Source: Pegea sp. RAD2-039 (Eukaryota > Chordata > Thaliacea > Salpida > Salpidae). Taken from it: a stretch of DNA of 64,000 bases. Location of the stretch: positions 174,001 to 238,000 of the forward strand of contig JAQGEQ010000376.1 in NCBI GenBank assembly GCA_034620365.1, in the 5' to 3' direction. A model generated the notes under the pieces. It was not told the DNA's origin. It did not search any database and saw only the letters and a list, made by a program, of their open reading frames with translations. Both the position numbers and the translations under genes were made by a program. Positions 46,940 through 60,294 of this stretch are shown piece by piece. The number at the start of each line of letters is the position of its first letter. The stretch's first letter is position 1.

Positions 46940-49130
46940 CTACAGACAAATATCTGATACAAATTAAATAGGTTCTTCAACAGATGATTGAAACAATCTG
47001 TAACTTACCAAGTCGAAGGTAAAAAGTAAATAGTGGAAAAGTTAAGTGACTTTAAATCATTTTGAAAATGTTTATTAGCTTTGGATATTTGCTTTTTTCA
47101 TTTTCTAGCTTTTTTTGTCTTGCATCTACAAAATCAGAATATGACTTATTTAGCCTTAAGCTTAATTCTGTCTGATTTTAGATCGAAATTGATTGTATCG
47201 TCGCTTATAACAAAATTCTAATAAATCATTTCAGCTTTAACAAAACTGAACTTTTAATAATGATAAACTAAACTAAAAGTAAAAACTATAAATTTTCAAT
47301 TGATTGTTAATCTACTTTTTAAAAATAAATAAAAAGATAAAAGCTTAAAAATACAAATGATTTTTGAACCAATACAATTCTCACCTAAACAATTTAAGTA
47401 GTTTTTGTTGCTTATTTTATTTTCTTTGAGAATAGTTCTAAATTTCGATTTTAATTTGTAATCACACAAATTGAAAAAAAAAATGTTCAAACAGTTTTTG
47501 CTTATGAATCATAAATTGATCATTGCTTACCAATAGTTTTACAGCTAGATATAAGTACAATTGAATATTTAAGTATTATATTTTAATTACTTATTTTTTT
47601 TATAATGTTCATTTATAAGAGCTATTGTTATTTCATACTAAACATTCAAACGAAAATGTACTTATTTACGTAATAAATGAGTATATAACATCATTAGCTA
47701 CGAACTTTACGTAATAATACATTCTGTATTAACAACCAGAAGTAGGTTCTTAAGAAAAATTCAACTAATTATTTGTAATTGTTCACTGTTATATACATTG
47801 AAAACTACTGAAATGTCATGTGTTACATCTATAGATTTTAAATTTTTAACATAACAGATGTTATTTTTGAGAATGTGTGTCAGCGAGAGGTGTTCTCTTC
47901 AGGCACCTTCCTTTGCATTTATTGTAACAAATAAATAAAATAAAATATAATTTGTTTGAAAATCACATTAGAATGTCTCAAAGTGAATATGGAACAAATT
48001 GTTAAATTTATATATTTGAAGTGGCTGAAAACAGATTATAGCCTCTTGTTTGATATATTCAATGTTTTGGTTTTCGTTTTAAAGCAGTTTTTAGAAAGAT
48101 TTAAGAGTTATAAATAAGCAGACTAAGTTAAATCTAATATTTTGTATGACGTAATAAGTCTCTCGATTTAAAGTGAAAGCTTCTTAGATATATAATTAAT
48201 CTTATCACGAGTCATTGATTCTTATCAAAATGATTGGTTTATTTTATAAACTAAAAATATCATAATATATTTATTTCCCAGAAAAGTTGTTTAACTTTTC
48301 ATCAAATTTTTGAATAATTATGTTTTTTTTTCATTATCAAAAGTATAAATCACTCATGAATTGCAAATTTTTGTAAGAATAACCATCTGATAACAGTTTT
48401 TAATTGAAAATAATCTATAAAATAAATTTGTTTTAAGAACTGATAACTTACAAATTAAGTAAAGTTTCTTTAATTAATTCCGAAATTTTTCTACAAACTT
48501 TTAAAAATATAAACAATTTGGAAATGTTGTAAATACTAAACTGAAAAACAAAAAAACAAACAAAATATATTTATGACAAACAAATTCCTTTATGAATTTT
48601 TGTAGGACTAACCATCTGATAACAGTGTTTAATTGAAAATAAACTATAAAAAAAATTTTGTTTAAAAAACTGCTAAATTAGTACTTCAGTAAAGTTTTTT
48701 GTATCAAGTTTGAGTCTTTTCTACACATTTTGAAGAAATATAAAGAATGTACAAATGATATCCTAAATATACTAAAATACAAAATATTTCATTTTGATAA
48801 TCTATCTCAAAGTTTCCATATAATAGATTTTTTAGTTTTGATATTAAGTGACAAATAACAACATCAAAGGCAAGGATATTACAATTAATTTTTCAAACCA
48901 CCTGACAGAAATAGTGATTAGAGTAATGGTGGGTTATTTTGAAAGTTTCAGGTACTTATCATTCGTGGTTTTAAGTATCTAGCGCAAATATGAGCTAGTC
49001 GAAGAATTTACAATTTCAATTTATTCTTTTTTGTGGAGTGCTATTTACTTATTTTACCTTCAATTTCTAATTCTTGTTGTTATTTTGAACTCCAACTTGT
49101 TTGTGTGATTCTCACTTTAATGATGTCATT
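46940..49130. other. AT-rich spacer or 5' intron; contains a 235-bp tandem duplication
   Basis: About 190 bp at 48355-48541 recur at 48590-48780 (shared words AACCATCTGATAACAG, AATTGAAAATAA), diverged. A fragment of the SINE-like body occurs at 47865-47930. No supported gene. The short open stretch at 47296-47490 is A/T noise. Confidence 0.55.
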
Positions 49131-49159
49131 ATTTAATTCAAAATGATTTAATTTTCAAA

Positions 49160-49261
49160 TGACGTCACATTTCAACGACAGCTTTGTTTTTCTTATCATA
49201 TAAAACGGATACCACAACGTGACGCAACGAAAACCACGTGGTTAAAGTGTGCGCATGCGCA
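49160..49261. promoter_or_regulatory. Promoter block: CRE, E-box and NRF1 palindromes
   Basis: TGACGTCA lies at 49160-49167, CCACGTGG at 49234-49241 and TGCGCATGCGCA at 49250-49261. The last is the full palindromic NRF1 site. Other CpGs (AACGTGACGCAACG) cluster here in a genome otherwise poor in them. It probably drives the minus-strand gene at 46.9 kb through a 5' untranslated exon, or an unseen plus-strand transcript. Confidence 0.6.
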
Positions 49262-50041
49262 ATTGTGTACCACACTTTTGCAATTCCTACATGAGGCAAA
49301 TTTTCTGTTTTTTTCGAAGTCAAATGATTGTGACATCATTGTTTGCAAGACTGATGGTCCTCTTAGTATTGAAAACTACCAATTGACTTTTCTGATCTAG
49401 ATAGACTACACGTTTGTTGGAATTATTTGTGATTTCTTTTACGTCTGCTGCTCTTGAATGTAAACAATAACAAATTTATTTTATTACTTCTAGGAACAAA
49501 CTTCTCGTTCCAATGTAATAATTTTCAAATGGAAAAAGATTAGTTCAAATTACGAAGCGAATTCCCAACAAATTGAATCTCTCTCTTATTGCAAGAAAAT
49601 TTTCATAATTTTGAATTTTTACAAATAATCCGATAATTTTGATGATAAAAATAAAAAGCAGCAAAGTTATGGTTTAGTTTGTTTCTAGCTTTAAATTGAA
49701 TAAATTATATTTGTTCATAAAACAAACCGATCATCTCTGTTTATTAGTAAATATTGTTACATATGCAAAATCTTTTATATATAAGTTCATACATCTAAAT
49801 GTTACTAATTTTAGATAAGACAACAATTTTGAGTAAATCAAATTTTTATTTCAAAAACACCAAAAACATTAACACATTTGTTATCTGAGACTTGAGAGGT
49901 GAAGAAAACGTGAAAAAAAAACTTTAAAAGTTACTGATCAGGTTTCAAGTAAATTAGAAGCCAGAACAACACTTTATAGCAAATGAGTATCTAAGAGACT
50001 TTTGTTATACCGTTTAATTAATATTTAAGAACATTTTTCTA

Positions 50042-51432
50042 CTATTGATGCACAGTTCGAATGTGCCTACGTAAGTTAGTATCATAAGAGTATGATTTCT
50101 TACATATTTGGCATTCGTAGTTTGCATGTTGATGAGCAGATTGTATATGACGTATGAGGGTAACTTTTTGTCCAAAAGAACTTCCACATAATGAGCAGCC
50201 GAAACGTCTTTCTTTTTCATGAACAGTAAGTATATGTGTTCGTAAATTACGATAAAAGGAAAAAGACTTTCCGCAAATCTTACAATCGTGAGTTTTCTTT
50301 GGATCACTAATTGGTATAGGTCGGCTGAGGTTAAATTTGTGTAAAGTGTTTTCACTTTGGCCACCTGGGAATTTTCGTTTCCTGCTTAAATGTGACTCGA
50401 AGTCTTCATAATCTTTAAGATCCTCCTCACTTGACTCTTTTAAGACTTCAGCTGCAAACAAATTATTTATAAATCAAGTTCATTTATATTTTTGTTTAAA
50501 AACAAAATTAATTTTTATCACTTTTTCCGGTTGTTTTTCCAAATTATTTTTCTCGTTTTGAATAATTTATGTTAGAAAAAGTTACTGCTGATTAATAATA
50601 AGTTTGTGTTTGTAGTTACTTTAATTATTAGATATTTTATGCTTGTTCGTAGCAATTATAAATAAGATCTTTAATAGATTTATATTTGAACCTTTAATTT
50701 TTTCTTCTTCCTCAAAAACATCTTCAATGTCACCTTTGTAACTAATACCAGAAACATTTACAACCAAATCCTCATCATCTTCATCAACAAATTGTTGACT
50801 GTTACTTTTATATTTCAACTTTAATTGTTTCTGGACGCTTTCTTCACGAAGATTGAAATATTCTGTCAAAAACAAAATGATTTAAATCTAAAATTTTCTA
50901 TCTAAGTCACTTTAATGCGCAGTTAATTATTTTTCTGAGTACTTTCTTTTGCTAAATTTTGTTTTCTGGCTACTTATACCAAATTTGAAGTATTTGAATT
51001 TTATTTTAAAGGTTAAAACATTGTTATCTTCGAGATTTGTCACAATCAAACCTTATCTCAATTATTTAGGCAAAAATATAAATAAGCATAATGCTATAAA
51101 GTAATTTACTATCGACAATTTTAATTACCTTCTCTAGTTATTCCTCCATAAGAAGTCATAAAGTCAAACAAGTTGGGTCGATGATGAACTATATATTGTG
51201 ATGGATCATTTGCCAATGGCTACAAATAAAAAGTAAAATTTTGAAGATAACAGATAAATTCTAATAAACAAAAAGAAATACTTACCCTGTTCTGATACAA
51301 ACATAATGAGTTTTGGTATTTTTCTGGAGTATTAGGAGCATAGTATATGTTAGAATACATGTCAAGTAAAAGGAAATAAGTTGTAATCACTGAATCACTT
51401 AGTCTGTATAAAGAAATAGTAGAACTCGACAT
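50042..51432 (-). CDS. C2H2 zinc-finger protein, 272 aa, four exons
   Basis: Exons on the minus strand: 51432-51286, 51219-51129, 50862-50692 and 50451-50042. Phases are 0, 1, 1, and the frame is exactly 273 codons with stop. Residues 1-136 hold no known domain. They include HHRPNLFDFMTSYGG and an acidic stretch (VDEDDEDLV, EDVFEEEEKIK). A basic RKRKF near residue 161 could be a nuclear signal. Three adjacent C2H2 fingers close the protein at about residues 193-214, 222-243 and 250-271. Each has Cys-X2-Cys-X12-His-X4-His (for example CKICGKSF, CSLCGSSF, CQICKKSY), and the last ends one residue before the stop. Linkers (HEKERRFG, HQHANYE) differ from the TGEKP type. It is probably a sequence-specific DNA-binding regulator; target unknown. 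Confidence 0.87.
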
Positions 51433-51439
51433 TATTTAA

Positions 51440-53280
51440 GTTTTGTATAAATATACATTTGTTAAAAAAACACTTTTGTTGTCAAACTTAATACAAACAA
51501 CTTTAACTATTTGGTATACATATAAATACAAACTACAAAATATTTATATACAAACTTAATATCTAGAAATATACATATTTAATTATAGAATAGTTTATTG
51601 AAACATTCTCAGCTCTTTTAAAATTGACGTTTAGAATATTGTTTCATTTCTTATAATTTAAAAACAAATTCAAAATAGATGTTAGATTCTTATCAATAAA
51701 AGTCAGAAAGAAAGTTTAGTGCAATTTCAATATTTTTAAAATGATTTCAACATAGTGATCGCTTTGAATAATTTTTTTAATAATTTTGTTTAAATATTCA
51801 GTTATATAAATAATTATTATCATTTTCCGGTTTGCTGGAATAGAAAAAATATATATCTGTAATCTATGTTAAAGATTTTAATAAAAGGAATTAAAATCTT
51901 AATGGCAACAATAAAATCCAACTTTGAACCTTATTGATACTAGTTTAATAACCAAATTTAATATAGTATGATTGATCTTTTAAAAAAATTAAAAATATTA
52001 AATGACAAAACATCAAATTAGTAAAGCTTTCATAGATTTTTGCAGTGGAATGATTTTACCTAAACATAGTTTATATTTAGATAAAAATAATTTGCTTTAA
52101 TTACTGTTATAAAGCTTTTTAAGGAATTTCATAATCAAATTATACAAGTAAGAATTTCAATTATTGAAATGTATAATAACATTTAAACAGTAATCAGCAA
52201 GATAAACTTACAAAATCTAATTAATTAATAAAAAAAGTAAAATTAATTAAAATATAATTTAAATTATTCTGGAACAATATGATTAAGTATAAATAGCAAA
52301 TAAAATAATGAAACCTTTAATGAGAGAAAATATTTAATTTAAACCTGAAATGTATTAACCGATTTCCTAGATATTATTTAAAGTAGATTAAAAATAATAA
52401 AAAATTCCTTATTAAATTTAAACTTTATAATTAATTATAATTAATTAATTTATTAATTATTTATTTATTAATTAATTAACTTATAATTAATATGCTTTTA
52501 ATTAAATTTAATCAAATGCAATAAGGAACTATCTAGATAAATCAAAAGAGTACATAAACTTAAACTTATCAACTAAATTATCTTAAAATGTTATCTGATA
52601 AAATATTTTCCTAACATGAAAGCTGTGACCGAAAACCCTACGAATTTTGAATTTTTTTTTTCTTCAAACCAAAATGGGTGGTTCTAAAAAATATCTTTTT
52701 CTCATAAGTTTGTACTAAAATGCATTAAAGATGATTTCTTAACCTTATATTTCTTTACTAAAAAATTATCAAATCAAAAATATGAATACTAAAGTTTTAA
52801 TTATAAAATTAGAAGTGAGTTTTCTTTTAAAAGACATTTTTTAATGCAACGAATAATATTTTTCAATAAATGTAAACAGCAATTTACTTAGAAGTAAAAA
52901 ACAGTTTTTGCACTTCTACAACTACAAACAAACTAAATTAGCTTATGATTAAAAATGTGAATCTAAAATTAGATAAATTGCATTGTGAGCCTAACAGCAA
53001 TCATTAAAAATAAAAAAGTATATATGGTTTCACTTAAAATATAATTTAAGATCAAATAGTAATTTTAAACCATTTAATATATTTTATAAATTTGTTTCAG
53101 GCAAAAAACTTTAGGTTTTTTTTTATTTTTGTTTAAATTTATTCAAAAAAATGTTTTACAATTTCACGAATAGTCAAAACATAAAAACACGTTCAAACTT
53201 CTTACATAAACGGTTTGTAGCTTTGGTATTGAATCACAAATGCTTTATTAAAAATAACTGGCAAAATAGGCAAACCATTT
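51440..53280. other. AT-rich spacer
   Basis: It contains very AT-rich tracts (for example TTAATTAATTTATTAATTATT around 52440-52490). No gene is supported. Confidence 0.6.
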
Positions 53281-53950
53281 AAACAACATAGTGATTTGAG
53301 TAATGATGGTCTCCCTTGATAATTTTTAGTGCTCAAGGATTAAATGTCTTAGTTTATATTGATTTAGTTTTGATAATACATTTTAATTATTTAGCGCAGA
53401 TTTTGTCAAAATAATGAAGTTTTTACTTTTGATGTTATGAAACAGTTTTTTTACAGTTCATAAAAGTAAGATAATTCAAAAACCCAAATCTTTATTATTT
53501 CATAATAATTATTATGTCATAAGAAACGTAACAATTATGTTATTTAAGCTTTCGGTTTTAGTTATATATAAAACTTATGTTACTAGATTGCATTAAACAG
53601 ACAAATATATATAAATTAAAACTAATTAAAGATTGATTTTTCAGTCATTTGCTGCTTTGTATAAAATAGTTTTAAAAAAATGAAATTTTCTAAATGTTTT
53701 TTAGCAGTAACTTTTTAATGTCGAACATAGAATTTTTGAATAAACAATCTCATGACTTGTAGTTTTAGAAAGATTTGTTATCAACTTTCTATCTATTTGT
53801 TGTTTAGTTTTAAACCATTTTTATATTTAAAAAAGTTTTTTATTTAGACATTTTATCCTAATTTTTTTCATAAAACTAATATTTTAAATAAATATCTTTT
53901 GTTTATGTAATATTAATGGATTTTTATATTTTAATATATAACATATATTA
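53280..53950 (+). repeat. Segmental duplication shared with 62.23-62.87 kb, copy 1
   Basis: Shared landmarks: TTATTTAGCGCA, ATTTTGTCAAAATAAT, AAACAATCTCATGACTTGTAG, TCTATTTGTTGTTTAG. A shorter, older relative lies near 48.89-49.00 kb (TCTAGCGCAAATATGAGC). No frame is conserved between copies. Confidence 0.75.
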
Positions 53951-54162
53951 TGCCCGTTTCAAATGTTAATAATTAAATTTGATTTGATGATTTTTAAACT
54001 TATTTTCTAAAAACTAAACACATAATGTTCAAAAGTCTAATTTTGTCTTTTCTTAGAAAAGGGTAAAAAAATTTAAACAAATTTAGTAATTATTATTATA
54101 ATATAATTTTTTATTTATTTTAGGATAAGCACTTTTTTTTTCAATCTCTTATTCAATATTAG

Positions 54163-54746
54163 ATCAAATATCAATAAAATTTGTGATTGATTTAGATGGT
54201 CAGTTTGTCTTTGACAAAAGTGGAGTTGATAAAGGTAAAGAATCTGTGAAACAAGTTCCCAATTTTAATGGTATAAATAAAACAAAATTTCTCCCAATGC
54301 TTTTGTTACTTCAAGTTTTATTACTTTATTTTGATTCGAGGATAAATTCAGATTATTAGCTGTTGTTTTGATAGAATAATTTTCTAATGTAAGAATTATT
54401 TAATATTATATTAATTATATTAATCATTAATATTTTGTTTACAGATCAAAGTTTTAGAATAAAACGCATTGATAAAAAGCTCTTGAAGTAAATTTATCTT
54501 TGGATGATTCTTATGGTGTTTCACCAGTGAGTTCTAAATTTAAGATTATTAGTCTTAGTTGTTAACATCATCATTAATCAGATGAAGATTTTATTTTCAA
54601 AATCAATAAAATCGTTTTCTACATCTGAGAATATTTTCAGAGAATCTCTGAGAGATTTTGAAGCTACTTTTTCCACAATACTGAAGTTGATGAAGATATC
54701 TGAACTTGTCGAACTTTCCTTTTTTAACTTTTTGTTTTATTTATAA
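54163..54746 (+). CDS. C-terminal exons of an unidentified plus-strand gene
   Basis: Exons 54163-54234, 54445-54487 and 54641-54746 connect with matching phases (1, then 2) and GT-AG ends. They read FVIDLDGQFVFDKSGVDKG, then DQSFRIKRIDKKLLK, then ESLRDFEATFSTILKLMK and ISELVELSFFNFLFYL, stop TAA at 54744. The first exon needs an upstream partner that I could not find in the AT-rich DNA to the left. The product is Lys/Asp-rich then hydrophobic at the end, family unknown. The Alu-domain RNA gene starts 160 bp downstream on the same strand. Confidence 0.38.
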
Positions 54747-54877
54747 TATTTTATTTATGATATTTTCTTTGTATTAAATAAGTAAGAACAAAACAATTTT
54801 TTTTTATGTAATTATTCAAAAAGCAATGAAATTAGGAAATTGATGTTTAAGGAGAAATATTACTATAAGAAAAAAGG

Positions 54878-54885
54878 TATAAATA
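54878..54885 (+). promoter_or_regulatory. TATA box of the Alu-domain RNA gene
   Basis: TATAAATA lies 29 bp upstream of the GCCGGGCG start at 54907, the usual place for an upstream TATA element of RNA polymerase III genes in invertebrates. Copy 2 at 61.1 kb lacks an equivalent. Confidence 0.5.
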
Positions 54886-54906
54886 TTATTTCGAAAACGT
54901 ATTTTC

Positions 54907-55169
54907 GCCGGGCGTTGTGGCGTGCGCTTGTAATCCAGCTACTAGGAGGCTTGAGATGGTGGACGGTATGAGGTTAGGAGCTGTGTACACTGTTTTATGA
55001 TCAGATGTTCGAACTTCTTTCTGATTCTAATTGGTTCAATGTTCTACCTGATTTCTTTAGGCAATTTTCTCTATTGTAGTACTTTGAGCAGAATATTAAC
55101 AAAGTCATCCGATCATTTCTCTAAATAAGTGTCACAGCCTAACCGATAGTATTGGACCCATTTCTTTTT
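54907..55169 (+). ncRNA. SRP-type (7SL) RNA with Alu domain, copy 1
   Basis: The 5' end GCCGGGCGTTGTGGCG, then CTTGTAATCCAGCTACTAGG and AGGCTTGAGATGG match the 7SL Alu domain (family: GCCGGGCG...TGTAGTCCCAGCTAC...GAGGCTGAG). The 3' end CACAGCCTAACC...ATTGGACCC matches the closing strand (AGCCTGGGC...GAGACCCC). Helix 5 is visible: GGTTAGG, GCTGTG and ACACT on the 5' side pair with AGTGT, CACAGC and CTAACC at 55130-55144. A further helix, TGATCAGATG with CATCCGATCA, extends it. A TTTTT stop is at 55165. About 263 nt. The apical part lacks the usual helix-8 SRP54 motifs (GGTGACC, GNAR tetraloop), so the S domain is highly divergent or this is an Alu-domain RNA distinct from SRP RNA. Confidence 0.75.
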
Positions 55170-55179
55170 CCAAATTTTT

Positions 55180-55960
55180 AGATAATTAATTAAAATAACT
55201 TTTTTAATTTTCAAGCTTTTGTAATTTAACACTTTTATTGATATACATTCTTAGTTTTAAATTATAACAATGTTTAGCTTTTAATTAACTTCTTTAGTAT
55301 TTAATACAGATCATTTTTTTAAAATTTGTATGAATTTGACATAAATGTATTTTCTCTTTCTTGAAAAGCAGTTTTTATTATTAAATACAGAAATTTAGGA
55401 TAAAATTTAATTTAAAGATTTTTGTTTATTTTTAAAACGTTATGTCGACTTTAAACATGTAGTTGCTGATCAAAACGACTAATTTTCAACAAAACAAATA
55501 AAAAGAAACTCAAAGTTGTATTTACAGAAGTAAAATATATTTTTGGGCAAATAGACATAAAGCAAACAGTTATACAGAAAATAGTAAGAAAAAGTAACAA
55601 AACTGTTTCCAAAAAAATTGTAGCTTTCGTACTTTTAACAATTTTTCAAAGAAGTATTTACATAGTTGAAGTTTTCAAAAGAGCATTAAATGAAATTAGT
55701 TTCAATTTTGTATAAGTAATTTGAAAATTATTTCATGTTTACAGAAGCATAACACACTTTTTGAAGAAATAGACATCAAGCCCATTTCTTTGATGGTATA
55801 AACTTAAGGCAAGAAAAAAGCAATTTACTAAAATTAAAATAAATCGAACATTAATGGCATGCTTAATTTTTTACTTTGAAGAATTATAAATCTGAGATTA
55901 AGAACATCTGAAAAATTTCTTTTGGGATATTAGTTTGCTTCATTTTCCTCTTAGTTTATT
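55180..55960. other. AT-rich spacer
   Basis: No gene is seen between the RNA gene and the end of the SLC6 gene. Confidence 0.6.
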
Positions 55961-55963
55961 CCC

Positions 55964-58646
55964 TTAGTTTGCTTGACTTTTTCTTCTTCTTTTCCCTGTA
56001 AATTTATTTATTTAGAAAATATTTTAAATATGAATTATTTTCATACCTTTTCTAACTGTTTCAATGATGAAAACAGCGGGAATTAAAGCCATTGACATCA
56101 GAAGTAAACTAGCTACTAATACCATCGACCAAACTGGATAAGAAAGTTCTAAACAAAAGTTTTTATTTAAAACATCTAAAAAAATATTTGGTGGTTTACT
56201 TTTTTCTAATCCTGAAACAGTTGTTACATTGTATACCATAGGTGCTGCCATTAGCCTTATCAAGGAAGACATCAATAAAACTAAAGTCAATAATGGTGTG
56301 ATTAATTTCCACGATAACTTCCAATAAATGATTGGTCTTGATCCTAACATATCTTGGATATCATCTGAAAATCTAAAAAAAGTGTTATTTTGGTTATTTG
56401 TAACTATTTTATTTCTAATTTGTACCTTTCATAACCATAGAAATAACATACTCCAATAACTTCCGCAAAGGCCACTAGTAAAAGTGGAATTGGGACAACA
56501 TAATCATCCATGATTGTTATCATATAAGATCCATTTCTCCAAACAAACAGGGTTCCAAAAGTGAAATTGAATAAACATATTGAAACTAAAAGATTTAAGA
56601 GTGGAAAGCTTTTGATTATTTAACAAAATTAGATATTTACATGTGACCAACAAAACATTCAATCGAGGAAAGAGGTTAGTCAAAGGTGTGATGATTCCTT
56701 CCATAGTTCCTATCATAGATCCAATACCAAGATTGATGAGCATAGCAAAGAAAGCAATTCCCCATATAGTAGGGAAAGGAAGATTTTTCACTGCTTCAGC
56801 AAACACGATAAAAGCCAATCCTGGCCCACTATAGGCCTGTCACAAACACTTCAAGTTAGACATTTACTAATTTGTTGTATAGATAACTCACTGTTTGAAG
56901 CTCATTTTCAATTGTACATGAAGTTAATGAAAGATCGACCCAAGACTGTTGAAAAATATATTTAAAAGTGATAAAACCTGGAAAAGTATCAAATATCTAA
57001 ACTAAGTAATCTCACCTTGAAGTTGGATGTGGTTTGATTATACAACTCGTACGCTGTCAAGTTAATCTCTACAAACGCCTTAGAATAATCCAAACTTGAG
57101 AGATTTTTATCGTAAACTTCAGGGTGGAGGCTGATAAACTCATTAGTCTTGTTTAAACTCCTGTAATTGAAAATTTATTAAAAGTTGTTAACATTTTGAT
57201 CTAACTGACATTGAAACACAATCTTCTGCTCGATTATAAGCACGGAATCCACTGATTGCAAATACAACTACAGATGCTAAGATACTAGTACCACAGTTGA
57301 CAACAGTCACAATGATAGCATCCTTTAAGCAATTGTTACATCTTTTATTATAAGACGAAAATGCTAAAGCTCCTCCGTATCCAAGTCCTAATGAGAAGAA
57401 AATCTGAGTGGCTGCATCTTTCCACATATTAATATCCAAAACTCGTGAAAACTGCAAATTAGTAATTTTTGAATCGGGTTAAATTGATTTTCTTTGAAGA
57501 ACTGTTTACGAACCTGAGGATAAAATAAGTATATCACTCCTTCTTTTGCTCCTTTAAGAGTAAAAGAAAAGATCAAAAATGTGATTAAGATGATATATGG
57601 AAGAACAGCACTGACATAGACAACCTAAATGAAATTTACAAATAAATCTAAACTCAAGTTTTGTTTAAACTTTCAAACATTTTTCGAGCTGGTAATTCCT
57701 TTCCTGATGCAAATGAAAACAATAATCCAAGCAGCTACAAGCGTAGCAAATATTGGCCAAACAGGATGATCAAAATTATTGATGCTTTCAGAAACATCTA
57801 ACGTTGTTCTGGAAAAGTAATATTCAGCTGAACCTTTCTCAGCACATTCCTGTGGAACTAAATTCGAACTAAATAATGGAAATTCATCAATAAACAAAAA
57901 CTCACTTTCACCAGTTGTAAAGTTGATTATTGGACACGTCATCCATTGACCCCCTCCGTTTAACAAAAATGAACGACTAAAGTAGTGTAAGGCCCATGCT
58001 ATTAATACATTGTAGTACCAAGATATACAAAAACAAACCTAGAAAAGAGAAACTGTTAAAAATATCACTTTCGAAATTTATCGAGTTTTTACCATGATAG
58101 ATGATAAACCGATCCCATATAAACGAGAATCAATTTGTTTCCAAGTTCCTAAGCTGCCCAAACCAATTCCTTGTCCAATAGCAAGCTCCAAATAGAAGAG
58201 AGGTAGTCCTAGAAGCATTACCATGGTTACATAAGGAACGAGAAACGCTCCTCCACCATGCTTGGAACAGAGGTAAGGAAATCTCCAAACATTTCCGAGC
58301 CCAACCTACAGAGGTTTGAAAAATTTACTAACATCTTTCTTGCACTTGACAACAATATAAATTAAAACATTTTTTATTAGAAAATATATAATTGATGGAC
58401 TTACAGCAAATCCAATTTGGGCCAACATGTATTGGACCTTGTTATCCCACTTTTTTTTAATGTTTGGAACAACCATTACACTTACTGTTATGTCTTGAGT
58501 ATACTGAAAAGTAATTATTGAAAAAATTAACCATAATTTAAGGCAATTGTAAAGTCTGGAAATTTCTAGAAATTCAAAATATGTTTGGTACTTACTTCAC
58601 AACTGTCGCGTTGTCCGATGATTGACATTTGTAGATCTTCTGTCAT
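55964..58646 (-). CDS. SLC6-family sodium-coupled amino-acid transporter, 662 aa, 12 exons
   Basis: Exons on the minus strand: 58646-58596, 58503-58405, 58305-58093, 58038-57679, 57624-57514, 57451-57210, 57160-57016, 56945-56892, 56836-56641, 56585-56426, 56372-56047 and 55995-55964. Introns are 49-99 nt and the frame closes exactly. Family signatures: TM1 [16 protein letters not shown], then [11 protein letters not shown]2 [15 protein letters not shown]3 [16 protein letters not shown]6 [20 protein letters not shown]8-9 read [15 protein letters not shown] and [16 protein letters not shown]1 has Gly where monoamine transporters have Asp. The [10 protein letters not shown] and [10 protein letters not shown] patterns resemble the SLC6A15-20 neutral amino-acid branch, so a neutral amino-acid substrate is likely. 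The cytoplasmic tail is short and basic ([10 protein letters not shown]). The large second extracellular loop keeps two Cys. Confidence 0.93.
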
Positions 58647-58649
58647 TTT

Positions 58650-60260
58650 AAATATTTCAGTTTTTTTAAACTTAATACTCAATTTTTAAAAAGTTTTCCT
58701 AAAATTAATTTTGTTAGTTTTAGTTGACTAATATTACTTTTCTGTTTTAGCAAATTAAAGTATATAAAAGTAACAATTAAAAATACTTGAAAAATGTTCT
58801 TTGACTTAGTACCAGCATTTATTTTCAAAAACTCGACAAAGTTGTTTATCTATCTTGTAACTGAATAAATCAAACAAACACATCTTCACATGATTGCTTC
58901 AGAACAAGTAAATTATTTGAAATGTTAGAATTATCCAAAATAAGTTACTTTGACATAAAAGCATAGAAAATACTTTAAAACACTCTTGAAACTACATCTA
59001 ATATATTTGTTTACAATTTAACTTTATTTAATTATTTGAAACAATTATAGAATCATTAATAGCATTTAGTGCTCTCATCTTATTAATTTACTGTTAATTA
59101 GAACAAAGTTTTATTTTAAAACTGAATAAAGTTTTCACTAAAAAAAAGTATAGTTGAATTGTAACTAAACTTCATATAAACAAATTTCTTCAACAATATA
59201 ACCACTTCAACTATACTATAAGTAATAACTCCTGTTAACCATGTAAGCTATCTTTCAAACTATGTATATTATAATTATAGAAAAAAGTCAAACCTAACAA
59301 AAACTTATTCAAAATGTTTAGTCTAGATATAAAAGCTAATATAAACATAGATAATCAAAGATAAAGGTTAGCTTAAGTTTATGAACTTATTATTCTAAAA
59401 CTTCAATATAAACATACTTTTGTTTATGACTTGAAATTACAATAGAAATAAATTAAAAAATTGTTTTCATTCTTAATGTAAACTATTTTGACTATTTCTA
59501 ATTCAAAATGGAAATATACTGTTCTTACTCTTAATTAGATTTGACCAAAAAAAAATCAAATCATTTATAGTTTTAAAATTCCACTTATATAAAATAACTT
59601 ATCAAATGTTTATAAGTTTTCTTATCTCTTAGCTTATAAATATTTATAATTCTTTCAAAATCTCAAGATTATATGATATAATATCAGTAAGATATATATA
59701 AATGTTTAATGATCAAGCTGTGTTAGAAACTATGCTTAAAAAAAATTATATATTTGTTAAAAGTGATAACTAATATTAAAAAAATATAACAAAAAAAATC
59801 TATTGGTAATCTTCTTCTATTTTATAAAGATTCCGATCTAAATTTATTTGTAAATTTAGAGTTAAATCACTGACCTCAAATTTAGTATACTTTTTCCCAG
59901 TAGTTCTGTGAGTGTAACAGTTTTAAAATGAACTACTTTCAGTAAAACAGATTTTATTTAAATTCTCTTAATGTTACAAAATTTTTAGAGTTTACAAAAG
60001 CCTTATTACAATAGTTGGTAACCACTCAAAACTTAAAAAAATAGAAATTTCAATATTATTTTAACTAATATTTCATCATAAGGGTTAGAGCTGTTTTTGA
60101 AAAAGACTTCTTTTGGAAATAAATGAGAGTAACAAGATAGTTTGAAAAAACTTTAATACTAAACTTGTAATTTTGTTGGGTATTAGACGTGCTGGTAGTA
60201 AAGAGAGCAGAAAGCTTTTGCAATGAGAAAATATTTAAATCACAAAACTGTGGATGAGGT

Positions 60261-60294
<34 letters not shown>

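Noticed and set aside
50014..50364. Second minus-strand frame in the zinc-finger exon
   Set aside because: It is a shadow of the C2H2 frame.
56643..56834. Plus-strand frame inside the SLC6 gene
   Set aside because: It is antisense to a well-supported transporter exon.
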